In this document: in pieces, positions 1 to 13,379 of the stretch
Layout: each line of letters begins with the position of its first letter
How positions within the stretch are numbered: position 1 is the first letter of the stretch
NCBI GenBank assembly: GCA_964035545.1
Contig: OZ037771.1
Span: 2,842,628 to 2,906,627, forward strand
Source of the DNA: Bugula neritina
Lineage: Eukaryota; Bryozoa; Gymnolaemata; Cheilostomatida; Bugulidae
DNA: 64,000 bases
Reading direction: 5' to 3'
Made by a program: the position numbers and the translations under genes
The notes under the pieces: model-generated
What the model was told of the DNA's origin: nothing
What the model saw: only the letters and a program-made list of their open reading frames with translations
The model's database searches: none

Positions 1-2182
1 AGTCTTGGGTTACTAGCAAAGCTAATGGTTTTGAACAAATAACCCAAAAGTTTAAAAATAAGTAGCTTGCGTATTACTAGCTACAAAAACAGGTCTGAAA
101 TAGACTGGTAAAGCAAGCTCTTATTGTAGAGTTTGCAGATGTGCTCTAAAATAAAACTTAAACTGTATGGTATTACATAAGTATTTGTATGCGAGAGATA
201 AATGGACATTACTGAGTTTCTGGAAAACAACATACTTGAAGTTAACTTTGACAATGGTGTGTTATTTTCATCATACACTAGCACAGATAGGGCCTATAGC
301 ATAAATCTCTAATCATATGAATCTTTATGAAGCCCACAGCTCATGTAAGGGTGGCAAATGTAATTTGAAACTAAAAATTATGTTGCTGCATTTTGTCTAA
401 GGTATATTAGAGAGCAGAATTTGGTTTTACTAGCCTGCCCCAACGGCATTCTACAATGCAGCTTATATGCTGGCAGTTGTAATAAGTACTGCCAATAGCA
501 AGGTTACTATCACTGCTAGCTCTGTGCAGTATGTAACCTCTTGAATAATTGCGCCAATTTTAAACTCTTGGAAGTTGGCCAAGTTATCATATCGCAGCCA
601 GCCACCGGAGACAAAGCATCAGAGCTATTCATATAATATTATACTGATGCACTTGGTAGCAGAGTGGCTAATCTAATATAGTTCATAGTTCAACACCCTT
701 TACTTTGGGAATACAGCCTCTTTTTTTAGGTTTACCTAACAAAGCATGAAAATATCTAAACTGATATTCTGATAATTTAGAGGTACATTTTGAAAACTAG
801 GTTAATTGCATTTGTTTGCACAACAACAATAATAAAATAGATATTATGCAATATAATAAAAACACACATAATACTATATAATATATTATAATGATAATAA
901 TAGAGTATTATAAGTACCATTACTGCATTTTATAAATCACATGGTTGCCAAAAAAATGTATCACAAATTTTGTAATTATACATCAAAAATAGAACTAGCT
1001 AGGCAGCGGGTTAGAATAAAGTAAATTTTTAAAACATGAAATCATGATTTGACTATTGTTTTATTTAGGCCAACCAACCTAGGAATACAAGATTGGGTTT
1101 TAGCTGACAGTTTATAACATTTAGCTTTTGAGCCAGCAGCACTGGCACTTGTGAAGTATAGGCAAAGTTAGTGAAGCGAGACTAACAAGCACTCAAATAC
1201 AAGGCATATTGAGACACAATAACAAGTCAGGAGCGTATAAATTGAAAAGAATGTGGAAGGGGGACTATGTTTTTCAACAAGCTATAACTTAAACATGAAT
1301 TGGCTTTTGAAAAAAATAAAAAAGTATATTGGAGAACATAAGTTTCTTTATCTTTTCATATTTTTTTTGTTCCTGTGACATTCAACCTGTTCGAGCTATC
1401 AGTGGAACATTGTTCATATAGAACATAAAGCACCTGGCAAAGAGCCAGAAAATGAAAAGTATGACCTTAAACCAACTGTGTAATAATATTTAAAAATTAT
1501 TAAAGCTAGTTTCCATAAATATTCAAAATGATTTTTAAGGCTGTATTTTTTGAGGCTATAAATATCTTCTCTGCATTGAGAGTATATGTACGACTTTATG
1601 CACAATGAAATAGAGGTAGAGAATAACAGATTATTAGTTATAGATAACTTGTCACTCAACAGCATCTAAAGCTTGAGATAATAATGTAGGTTACTGGTAG
1701 GATGTGTAAGTTAATTATATAACTTTTACTTTGTATGCTGAAGCATTGTGAATATGAATAGAGAACAAATTAGCAAAGCACATGCCTCCTTAAATGGTAT
1801 TTAAAGCAGTATATGACATACTTGTTTTTAAATTAACCACAAATTTGCCATTCTAACCCATTATGTGCCATTCTGTAGGAGTTGTCTTATTATTTACTCT
1901 TGATATGAGTTGATAGACATGCCTTTAACAGTCTATAATCAATAAACATTACAATAACTGGGGCGAGGCGCCAATGTACCTATAGAGGTGCTAAATTTAC
2001 GCCCTTGCCAAACATCATTGTTACAGAAACAATAAAAAAATCTATATCTGTTGCAGCATGATAATAATATAAACAATATAATGGTGTATATAATAAAACA
2101 ATATTTTCCATTGATCTACACCACAAGGTGGAGATGTGTGACAATAAAGTGATGGTGACTTTGCAAAGTAAAACCTGGATAA
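1..2182. other. Intergenic, no gene seen
   Basis: AT-rich sequence with only short open frames that lack splice support or family landmarks. No repeat array or RNA gene was recognised. The promoter of the GT31 gene that starts at 2183 must lie near the right end, but I see no clear core element. Confidence 0.5.
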
Positions 2183-5056
2183 ATGTTTTTATCAATCCAT
2201 GCTGGAATGCCACATACTTGGTAAGTTTCTCTAATTATTATGTTGTACTGTATTAGTATATACTTTGTCAATGGTGATACCTGTATCTTGTGTAGATCTG
2301 TACATTAATTGTGTAATACTTTCTTCTTAATGCAGGTATATTTTGCTGCTGTTCCACATATGCTCGCTCGCCTGGTGCAGTGAGCAGCAAAAAGCTCGGT
2401 CTCGAGTCAAGTCCATTGGCTTGCTGACCAGAAAGTCTGTAGCAGGTCCAAGGTTTATGGTAAACATCCACAATCTTGGTGAAGATGCATCCAATACTTC
2501 TGACTCATTCATAGTTGAGACTGACAGACGAATTAATAATGAATGCAATGGAAGAGTTACCAAGTTGCTTGGTGCTGAACAAAGCAGTTCGGCGGAATTC
2601 AGGAAGCGTATTCTTCTGTGTCGTCACGAACAGTTGAGAGTTGAGGTGAAGAATAACAGAAAGTATGAACGGATTTTAACTCCGATAGACTCAGTTTATA
2701 GCAAAGTTTTAAACCCATATAAGAAGGAATACGGGGTGGTCACAGTGAACCCCCATAACTTCAAATTCATCCTCCAACCAAAACCGTGCAGAAAAGATGA
2801 GATTATACTAGTGACAGTGCACAGTGCCACTGAGGTAATGTTCATTCATTAAATCAGTTTATATAAAAATATTTCAAGAGGTTCATGATGTCTTTCACAA
2901 TTCAACACATCAGCGTTACTATCTTCCTTTAGGCTGGGCTCTTCATTGTATAATTATCTAGCGAAAAGTTTGTATAGGAGCCTAAAGCAGGTTTTAAGGC
3001 AAGCTTTAGCATTTTAGAAACAAAATGTGCGCTGATCTTTATTGTGCTAGCACTGGCGATGACTTTCTGTACTCATATGGGAGTTGCATCCTCATTGTAG
3101 GGTATGTTTTTTCTGTTTTAGAATGCTCGTAACAGAGCCGCCTTGAGAAATACCTGGGCTAACCCTAAGATATTTCAGAAGTATTTACCCCCAGGCTACA
3201 AGTCTAAACTGATATTTATTTTGGGTCTTCCAAACACTTATAGAGTTCAGATGTTGATCAATTATGAACAAGAAATGTACAGAGATTTGGTGCAAGTGAA
3301 CTTTATGGATACTTACCGTAACAACACCTACAAAGCTATATATAATATGAAGTAAGTACATCATAATAATACGTACAAAGCTAATATATTATGTAATATG
3401 AAGTATATAACAACAATGAATATAAAACTGCAATATATTACAACATGTACTAAAAACTTTTAAAAAAAATATTTTTTTGTCATGCAATATTTTTAATAAA
3501 CTTTTCAAGCCCATGTGTTTGGCCATTGACACGGCTAAAAATAGCAACATTATGAAACATTCTGTTCAATAATAGATAATTAATTAGCAGTTGACTATTT
3601 TATATCTATATGTTTACGCAACTTGCAACTGGTTACTAATAGGACTATTTTAAGCTAAATTCTAGAGATATTTAAAGTTAATTAGTCTATTATTCACACC
3701 TTGCATGACATGACGTTGTGTATACAGACCTTTGTTGCTCTTTTAGATGGGCCTCAGACTACTCTGGATGCCCCAAAGCTAAACTGATCCTCAAAGTTGA
3801 CGATGACATCATGATCAATCTGAAGCGCTTCTATTTCTTCTGGAATGAGTTCACTGCTCAGCTTGGGGATGTTTTCGGTTCTCCGTCTCCGTTTATTGCA
3901 GGTTTCAACATCTTCCTTTGAATAGTTGAACAACTTTTGAGTGCTGCTAAATTCATAGTAAAGCTGATGATTTGGTTGTAAATAAAATAGGAATTCATCA
4001 TATTTCAAAACAGGAACTATTCCTTATAATAAACTTATTGTTAAATACAATTTGGTGAGTTTTATAAAAACATAAAATTACCATGAAGATTTTATTGCAA
4101 ATGAGTGTATAATAAAAACATGCCCAATATAATTGAACATATAAGTTTGATTGTTGATCTTTTAACTAAGAGCTTACACAGATTAAAAACTGATATTAAT
4201 TAACAAAATATTTGGGAGCTCCTGATATTTAAAAGAATAGCAAATTCATTAATTCGCTAAAGACATTTTCTGGCAATTAGCCAGGCGACTTAGAATTTTA
4301 AAATATATTTAAATTAACTGCGTGAATATGTTGTAGGAAACCAGTTTCAAAGTGGTCCAATGAGAGACCCCAACACCAAATGGTATCTCTCTAAAAAGGA
4401 GTATAAATTTGACAGTTTCCCCATTTGGTTCCAGGGGTTGGCATACATGCTGTCTCCATCCCTGGCTAAAGAAATATACAAATTATCTTTCACAACTCCA
4501 TACCTGTTTACAGGTATTGCTATTATATCACCCTATTCTAATTATAGTTTATATTAATACTGCAATATTAAGCAATCACCCAGTTTTACTTTATATGTAA
4601 CTACAATATGTATAGAGCTGCGATTTGAGATATTATGTATGATTACAATATTATGCAAAGTTACTAATAACAACCAGCTATCAACTATGTATAGGTTTAC
4701 CCATAATATAATTTCTTTAACAATTCAGCACATTGAAATTTGTAGCAACACATTATCACTCTTTTATTATTTCCAAAATCTAAAAAAATAATTTAAGATA
4801 TAAACAAAAAACGTGTCTAGTGCTGTTTACGCCGATTTTGTCTCAAACAGATGATGTCTACGTTGGGATGGTTGCTGACAGAGTGGACAATGTCTATAGA
4901 TATCCGCTCAATGAGTTCTACAGTATAGAGTATGGAGACACCGACTTGAACATTGCCAGTTGGCAGGTGGACAAAGTTGTGTTCTACCACAACCCGTATA
5001 TTCATGACATGTACACCCTGTGGAGTATAGATTGTGACTTCTCTGCTTGCAGTTAA
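2183..5056 (+). CDS. GT31 family beta-1,3-glycosyltransferase, copy 1
   Basis: Predicted type II Golgi enzyme that transfers a sugar from a UDP-sugar to an acceptor glycan. Six exons read in frame: 2183-2220, 2336-2834, 3122-3351, 3747-3901, 4337-4513 and 4851-5056, giving 434 aa. Residues 13-25 are hydrophobic (WYILLLFHICSLA), a likely signal anchor, followed by a stem of about 120 residues. Family landmarks then come in order: VNPHNFKFI with a Cys shortly after, VTVHSA, ALRNTWA, VDDDIMIN (metal-binding DxD-type site, 274-276) and DDVYVG (from 367). ATG 2183 follows an in-frame TAA directly; ATG 2207 is an alternative start. Length and motif order fit beta3-GalT/GnT enzymes. Donor, acceptor and linkage cannot be told from sequence. 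A paralogue with the same intron phases lies 2.6 kb downstream. Confidence 0.88.
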
Positions 5057-7636
5057 CTGGAATAATCTACATTGCAAGCTAGCGTCTAATATTTAAAGAA
5101 GACAACTTCTAGTAACTCCAAAAATTAAATAACTTTTAATATTCGGGGGACAACTTCTTCTGATTTCAAAAGAAAATTAATTTACAACGATATTTAGAGT
5201 TATGCTACCTGTAGACACTAGCTTTCAATACTATGCTATAGCACCTGTAGTGATGCATATCTAAGCACTTGTGTGGTTTGATATCCAAGTTTACTGCTGA
5301 CAGATGTATGACAGCTAGTGAAAGTGCTTTGCTTCGTATGGATCCAATAAGAGATTTTTTGTACCGTCTTTGAAAAATATGAACCATGGTTTTAATATTC
5401 GAAATAATTTGTTATGTAAGTTAGGTTTTGCCAACAACCAAAAATAGATGGTTTGAATTACATACTCCGTTAACTTTTTCTTAAAGATGTGAGTGAATGA
5501 CAGGGTTTGGTGTTTGGTGTAGTTTTTGATTGTTTTATAGCTTCATTATTGGCTTCATGTTATAAAAATTTTGTATATCTACTAATTTTATTTTCAATGT
5601 AGAACCTATGTGTATAAGTTAAGATACTATGTTACAAAGATATAATGTATAAGAGCTAAGATTATGTGCTATTTATAAAGTGTACAATATTTTTTGCAGA
5701 GTAGATACTGTTGCTGCCGCCGATACAATAGGACTGTGGTTATACAATAATGCTGTTTTGTTAATGTTTTCAGTGTTAGTTATAGTTAGTGTTTAGTGTT
5801 TGTTGAATAAAGTCAGTTATGAATGACAAGATAACCATTTGAAGTGCAAGTTTGTGCCAGTGTTAAAGTGCTAGCATGAGATTAGTAAGGTAATCAAAAA
5901 GATGTTAGTGTAGAATATTATGTCCGTTAGCCCAAATATTTAAATCACAGTATATATCTATAACACATCATATAAAGATGAATTATAGAATGTAGCGTTT
6001 GAAGTCGATAGACTTATTGCTTGAATATGACTGAAAAACCAAAAATTGTAAATCAAGATACATTGAATGCTGCAATCAATCGTATAGAAAATGCTTCCAA
6101 GTGAAAATACACTAATTAATGTAATTTACCAAATACATATGATTTTAGTTTTGAATCTTGAAAATACGAAATAGCGTTGATGTATTTAATAGATTTTGGT
6201 TTCATACAGTAATTGATAACATTACATGCCATATCTATGTGTTAATTTTGCACAAACTTTGTGCCTGGAGTTTGAAGAAATTTTAAGTTTTATTTTATTT
6301 TTGAATTCATTTAATTATTTTCTTTTTTTAATTTGAGGAATCACATCTAAACTGTTGTATCTATACAGTTATGTTAATTGTCAGCTGTTGAGGTATAGAT
6401 ATTACTCACCATTGTGTCAAACCCTATAAGAGAGAACATCTAATTGGCTTACCCTATAAGAGAGAGAGAGTCTTAGGCTTATCCATATTATATGCTGGTT
6501 ATATCTATAGTACTAAACAGCTATACAGCTATATGCTATATGCTCAGCTCTAAAGCTTTGTCTAACACTTTACCATATATCTACATATAATATAGTAGAC
6601 CACAACTATATACATAAACAGCAATATGTGACTACAATCATCACAGCAAAATTTAATATTAGTTTGGTTTTATTATTGTCAGATGTTTTTATTATTGCTG
6701 GATAATTTACTTTATAGTATTATTAAATAAATTGAACAAATTGATAGACAAAACCTGCAATTTTTTATTCTTTGGGGAAAGTAATTCTCAAGTTGTCCAC
6801 CTTCCCCAGAGGCTAAATGTTACTATCACACGTAATATGGGACTATGGAAGCATACAGATGAAGGTCATGGAACAAATAGATATAGCACTAAGTCAAACT
6901 ATATAAGCAGCAGTTATTGAGCAGAGAAATACTTCATGATAAGTTGGCTAGATTTCTTTTATCATTAAATAAGTATTTAAATGGTGTATTTCTTACATTT
7001 GTTTTTATTTTCTATTATTTTTGTTGGACGGTATTTTTTACATGTTCAGAGTTTCAAGTCTGAAGACTCTCACTATATACTGATGAGCTCTGATCAATAA
7101 CTTATTATTTTGTCATAAACTGCTTTAGTTTAGCTCAGTTTGTAAATTAACTTGTTATAATTATACTAATATATATATTGATCAATTTGATATGGCCCTT
7201 GTTAGATTTAGCCAATTATATCTGAATACACACATGTGCATAGCCAATTGAGATTAGTTTTGTAATGTTAGTATTTAGGACACATTGGCTGTTGTATATA
7301 AATTAATTATGTTTACAAGCTAATCCTTACAAAACATGTCAATATTCGTGTGTGCTGCATGCATTCAGCTTCTCTCACTGTTGACCTATGTATGTACGCA
7401 TCATGACAGAAATTAAGAACAAAACAAGATTTGAGACGCTCATCAGCCCTCATTGATTTTGTGACAACTAAATTTAGCATGTGACGCGAGCAGAGCAAAA
7501 CAATGTTCAATGATTAAATGAGACAATGGAGGAGTGGTACAGGTGATTAGCGAAGTATAATTATTATTATCAATCAATATATTAAGTACGCACCACGTGT
7601 AGGCCATTCCAATTATGTCATACTCAATGCCCTGTA
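5057..7636. other. Intergenic between the two GT31 genes
   Basis: AT-rich spacer. An AATAAA at 5806-5811 is a candidate poly(A) signal for the upstream gene, about 750 bases after its stop. Near 6418-6470 a short imperfect duplication repeats ACCCTATAAGAGAGA. No coding region or RNA gene was recognised. Confidence 0.4.
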
Positions 7637-9566
7637 ATGCAGGTGAGCGCAAGTACTATGGTGATCAGGTAAGAATAAGTTAATAAACTCAACTGGCAAA
7701 TGGTAGGATTTTGGTATACTGTAATAGATAGATGTATATTTATTGAGACTGTGGCAACATTGCTAGCACAAAAAAGATTGTTTTGCTATTATAGATACTT
7801 TAACATGCCATCCTAAAATATTATTTAATATCCTCAGATATTATTTAATAGTCTTTGGGTCAACTACATAATTAAGTTATGATTATTTCTGAGTTAAATA
7901 AAAATTTCTCTTTTACCATAACTGGGACATGAAGTTTTAAAGAACTGTATTTTAACTGTTTTAACGATCCTTGAATTACTTTCTTTTGTATTAGAATAAA
8001 ACAATAATTAATAATTCAACTTGATAAACATTTTTCTTAAGTTTAGATTGGCCTCAAACAGTGAGTATTTGTTTTGTTATTACTGCTATGTTTTATTGAT
8101 ATATTCCTGGATGAATGCGCAAAATATTGTCATGTTTCATTCAGATATGTATATTATATATACATACAATACACATGTTTATTACGTGTATATATATGTG
8201 AAGTGTTGTAATTTTCCATCCAGGTGTGTAGCATTACTGCTGACCTCATCATATCTCATCACCATGGTTACGGCAGCTTCCACACACCAAGTTGCTCGAT
8301 CTAGCGTCAGAGCAGTTGAGATGATAGCTAACGATGTTCAAGGGAAAAAAGTAAGAATTAGTATGAAAAGTCTTGGAATATCCACCAACGAAGACAAACT
8401 TAGTGCTGAAGACCAACAGAAAAATGCCGATGCTAAACGTCGCTGTTATCAGCGAACTGAAATGATATTAGGAAAAGAAGCAAAGAAAAACAAAGAATTT
8501 AAAATGCATTTATTGACTTGCGAATATCAAGAAATGCATGCAATGATGAAACAAGAAAAAGTGGAATACGAGAAATCTCTACGAGAGGGATCAGCTTTGA
8601 ACATTACGAATCCATATAAGAAGGAATACGGGTACGTCACAGTGAACCCCCATAACTTTACATTCATTTCACAGCCAGAACCCTGCAGAGGAAATGATAC
8701 TATGCTGGTGACAGTACACAGTGCCACTCAGGTAAATACACTGCAGTATATTATCTTATGGCACTACATTCATGCCATGCTATGTAAGATGCCACTTTAT
8801 ATATTGTCTTGAAGTGTCAATTCCTTCATTACAAATTCATTATAGATTTTGAAAGGAAAGGTATGCAATAACATGCTTTAGAGTTTAGACAAACTAAGAT
8901 TATCGTTAGATTTCCTCTCTTGCCGTAAGCTCTAAATTGCTGTGAGTTATCTCATGTAGAGACATTTTAAGTGATAAAAGTAACTTGACTGCAAATGCTT
9001 TACTAAATGGTATCACGAGGACAACTGAACGGAACATATTTTTAGTATATGCTCTTGTTTTGCCAACTTTATAGCTCTAGGAGATTGAATTTACTGATTT
9101 TTTGTTATAATTTTTATTTTAAGCCAAATTTACTGTGAAATATGAAAACAACAATTGTATAATATACAATACATATACAATATTGGTACCTGGGTTGCTA
9201 GCTTAAAGATAACAAATGGTGCAGTAATAATATAAGTAGGTTGCCATCAAAAGGACGATTGCCATGGTTACATGATTTGTTTTAATATTGTAGTACTGGC
9301 ACAAAAGGGAGACCATTAGACAAACTTGGGGCAATCCCCTAATCTTTAGAGATTTCCTTCCCTCTTCCTATAAAGTAAAATTAGTGTTCGTACTTGGATT
9401 ACCCGAGAATAGTACAGAACAGCTGCATATAGATTACGAGAATGAAAAATACAGAGATATTCTTCAGATGAACTTCAAAGATCATTACTACAATAACACA
9501 TACAAAGCTATATATAATATGAAGTAAGTACAGCATGATAACACATACAGAACTGAATATAATGTG

Positions 9567-9664
<98 letters not shown>

Positions 9665-11028
9665 CTATATATAGTGTAATATGAAGCAAGTACATGATGA
9701 CAACACGACTACAAAGCTATAAATGATATAAAATATAAATCTAAATTTCCTATACTTGTACATATTGAATGTGACACATCACCAATATAAATATATAACA
9801 TACGATATAAGCCATTTACACGAATTTACAGATGGATATCTGAAGGTTGCCCAAATGCCAAGCTAGTCATTAAAACGGACGATGATATTTCATTAAACTT
9901 GCGGAAGTTCCCAAACTTCTTGAAGAATTTTACAACTCAACTTGGAGAGAATTTTCATTCCGATGCTTTTTTTATTGGAGGTAAAAAGATCTGGTTATCT
10001 TGCAAACACAACTGTGATTAACTCATTACTTGTTGAAAATTTTATCTGCAGAATGTGTGTATGTTCACCTTCCCCTCCCCCCCAAAAAAACATTTTAGTT
10101 TGGTACATAATTAATTACTTGTAAACTTTTACAACTGTTATAATTATAAGGAAATGTTGCAACTGTTTCACATATAGAGAGGTTGCTAGTTCATATACTC
10201 ATAATTGAACAAGAGCACTTGTATAGAATACCTTCTTTTTATTGCAGAGCTATTATTTAAATTAAACCACAAAGCAAGATATTAAATTATCCTAAAATCT
10301 CTTGAGAACTTTTGTTATAGGTCACCAGTTCGAAGGTGGTCCCCCCAGAAACCCCGCCTCCAAGTGGTACTTGCCATATAAGGTATACAAGTACGACACG
10401 TTTCCAAAATGGTTCCAAGGAATGGTCTATTTTCTGTCACCTCGTTTAGCTAAAGAAATATACAAGTTATCATTCACTACGCCCTACATTTTTACAGGTA
10501 GGTTGGGAAAAACTCTTACCTTACCCTCCATTTGTTGCATTTAAACAAAATAGAAATAATATGTAATAATTATTTTTCACAGTAATATACAAGCTTGGAC
10601 TTCGAAAGTAATTTATTTTATGAAAAACTGGCATTATACTAACTAGTCCTGTACAGTTAGCTGCATTATCATATGTTAGTCAATAAACAAAATATAAAGT
10701 GTAAAAGCATACCATGTACTAAAGGATTCCGGTATGAAACTAGTTGCTACAATAGAAAAGAATCAAAATATAAACAAGCATATATACTGATTTTTTAATT
10801 TATTTTTTGTTCTTGCTTCTAGATGACGTTTATGTAGGAATCATAGCAGATCGTGTGAAGGCTATTAATAGATATGACCTTTCCCCATTCTACAGCTTTG
10901 TGTACGATCCTCTGCACACAAAGCAGCTGAGCTGGAGGTTCGACCCTTTAGTTTTCTATCACAATCTCAACCTTTACGAGGCGTACACCCTGTGGTTTGC
11001 ACAGTGCTCACACATATCATGTGTGTAG
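7637..11028 (+). CDS. GT31 family beta-1,3-glycosyltransferase, copy 2
   Basis: Tandem paralogue of the gene at 2183, with the same predicted Golgi type II role. Six exons: 7637-7668, 8224-8731, 9294-9523, 9832-9980, 10321-10497 and 10823-11028, giving 433 aa. The N-terminus has a hydrophobic run (CVALLLTSSYLITMV) for membrane anchoring; ATG 7658 is a possible shorter start. Landmarks: VNPHNFTFI, VTVHSA, ETIRQTWGNP (the classic R-x-T-W-G motif), TDDDISLN (273-275) and DDVYVG. All five introns have the same phases as in copy 1, and exons 3, 5 and 6 have identical lengths (230, 177, 206). AKEIYKLSFTTPY is identical in both proteins. Intron 3 carries a long AT microsatellite. Substrate choice may differ from copy 1, since the region after the first splice diverges strongly. 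Confidence 0.88.
9524..9740 (+). repeat. (AT)45 microsatellite flanked by copies of the exon-3 end
   Basis: An uninterrupted AT dinucleotide run occupies 9571-9660 in intron 3 of the second GT31 gene. On each side are degenerate copies of the exon-3 end plus donor (a core like ACAAAGCTATATATAATATG followed by AAGYAAGTACA), for example near 9540-9570 and 9661-9735. The dinucleotide run may have grown from the TATATATAATAT inside that unit. Confidence 0.85.
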
Positions 11029-12556
11029 TAGTTAGGATACTCAGGCAATATTCAAAGCCTTAGCAAATTTTCAGCAAATGCACACAGCTTGTTATGCTAT
11101 GCAAGATTGAGGGCTTAGGTTACACTGATATTTGATTTAGTTTTCATACATATTTTATTTGCTAGAATGTTCTTCGTTCCTTAGCAATCTTTACCCACCT
11201 AGGTATGTAATATTTTATTCTGATTTTTTAACAAATGTCTATTTTTACTCACATAGAACAATAGCCTACTTTTCTCTCTTTCCAGCCTTTTGGCTTTATC
11301 TTTACTAGACTGCAGTCACTGGCTGTTGACAAATCCTGATGACGTAAATTTTTTGTAATGGTGCTACCAGAACCCCCCCATCTTAATTATCAAACATAAA
11401 TAACAAGGCTATATAATTTCTAAGTTATACTTACTAGCCTATATTCTACTTTTGGTAGAAGCCCTGTATTACTTTTGCTAGTCTCATTATTTGAATCTGT
11501 TTAAATATTCATGATAGGGCAACTTTTTGTACTGAAATTGTTATTAACTTTTATTTGCTAGACTCCATGTCTATAAAATACATGCAGATTGTTAAAACTT
11601 ATTAATCTATAGAATATTTTGTACTATATACTTATTTCATAGTTAAAGTTATACTTACTGGCAGATAGGAGTTAGTTTCACAGCTGAACAACAGTGTTGG
11701 CGAGGAGATAACTCTATAGGACTCTAAACTTGTTTTCATCTTACATATCGACACAAACCATTATGCTTTACTAAAACTATGAATATTGTCATCATAACAC
11801 CAGTCCGAAAACTTTTAACAACCCGTTACATAGAAAGAATAACAGAGCTAAGTAACAAATAAAATATTTTATTTCATAAAATACTTGTTAAAAAGCACAA
11901 AATAGCTTGTGCACATTGTATAATAGAGATGGTAGACAGTTGCATAGAATGCAAAAAAAACTGAATAACATTTAAAGGAGGCCACCATAAACAGAGCCAA
12001 ATATTAATTTGCTTATAACTAAAAAATATATATATGTATAAGAACAGCGGCAGTGGCCTTTGTCAGGGGTGTTAAAAACTTTACAGCGATTACTCATATG
12101 GCATACAAAGTTATGTAACAACTAATTTGTAGCAAATAATTAATATGATATTCAGGGTAGTTATAAATAACTATATGGCACTAGGCAACCTAAACTGGGA
12201 AGCTACCACCAATACTGCTATTTTACAAATAAAATAATCTTTTATATAAAATTTTTAATAAAAATAAATGTGTTAAATAATATACAGCAATTGTATGAGG
12301 GAGGGGAAGTTGCAAGGTGGTTGTGTGTGAATAAGTGTAGGATATCAAACTAGAATATAATATAGAAAAGTTAAATACAGAGTTTGAGCCAATTGGATTC
12401 TTCGATGTACAATGAGAAGTGCCTGATGAAGCACTGACTAACACATAATAGAAAAATACTAATTTATACTAATTTATACGTGCATAGACTAAAGATATAC
12501 ATAGGGGCTAATACTATCACAGTTGGGATGCCTATATAGCCAGGGTATCATGATAT
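11029..12556. other. Convergent 3' ends: GT31 copy 2 (+) and formin (-)
   Basis: Both neighbouring genes terminate here. An AATAAA at 11858-11863 suits the + strand gene, and the reverse complement of AATAAA at 11868-11873 suits the formin on the - strand, so the two candidate signals lie almost back to back. These would make both 3' UTRs long, roughly 830 and 690 bases. No further coding sequence is evident. Confidence 0.45.
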
Positions 12557-13379
12557 TCAAACAGAGGCTTTTACTGTAGCCTTGGCCTCGAGCATTTTCT
12601 TTAGAAAGGAAGCTCGGTTGTCGGCCAACCCACCCTCACTTGAGTTCAGTGCTGAAGGCTTGGTGATAGTTCGTTGACTTTTGGTTCTACTAACCGTGGC
12701 GCTAGTGGGCCGGCCGGCAATAGAACCCGTTCGTCGGAGCGTAGATCCGCCGCTAGCTTCATCTGTTTTCTTAGCAACTCTCCTAGGAATTGCCTTCTCA
12801 CCAGGAGTTGTTTTCTCATTAGAGCCAGCCTTAGTAGCTGGTCGGCTGTTCAGAGAACTTCTCTTTACCTTAACTTTCTCGTCGTTGAGTGTCGAACCTG
12901 AGGCCACGGAGTCTAATGATCTCACACTTTCCCGTGATCCGGTTCGGGCTGACGGAAGACCCGACTTGGACCTGGTTGAACCTGATAGTCTATCAAACAC
13001 GCCGTTGGCAGCACTTCTTGAGCTCCTCGCTGACTTTTCACTGCCACTGCGACTCATTGGGGTGCCGGAAGGAACGGCTAGTCGAGTCTTCATGCTGTTT
13101 GATCGTGGACTCGTTTTGTCAGCAGCACCGTTAACTGTCTGCTTCTTTTTGATTCCAGTTGGCGCGGCTTTCCTTGCTGTACCCGAGACTTTCTTCTTGG
13201 GCTTTTCTATGATAGTCTCATTGCTGTCCTTCAAGGTTGAATCAGTCATGTCAAGGTTACTGCTGGAAACGGCAGACAAGTCTATAGTATCTATGGTACT
13301 GCACTCAGAAGTTCCGTTACTGATGCTACTGTCACCGTTCATCTCCACCCCTGAGTCTATACACCCCTGGTCGTCACGG
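12557..13379 (-). other. Formin terminal exon encoding basic Ser/Arg-rich tail
   Basis: The last formin exon (273 codons plus stop) encodes a low-complexity region rich in Ser, Thr, Arg and Lys with many S-x-S and R-S pairs (for example [12 protein letters not shown]). It is joined in frame to the exon at 13846-14050, which encodes RTRREEEED and [13 protein letters not shown]. Basic unstructured formin tails can bind microtubules or actin in other formins; that role here is inference. The antisense strand is also open across this exon but has no support as a gene. Confidence 0.75.

Noticed and set aside
8021-8223. N-terminal extension of the second GT31 frame
   Set aside because: A good acceptor at 8222-8223 and a matching short first exon at 7637-7668 in the right phase reproduce the structure of copy 1; the extension is intron.
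9399-9695. - strand frame with a long Tyr-Ile repeat
   Set aside because: Product of the (AT)45 microsatellite in a GT31 intron.
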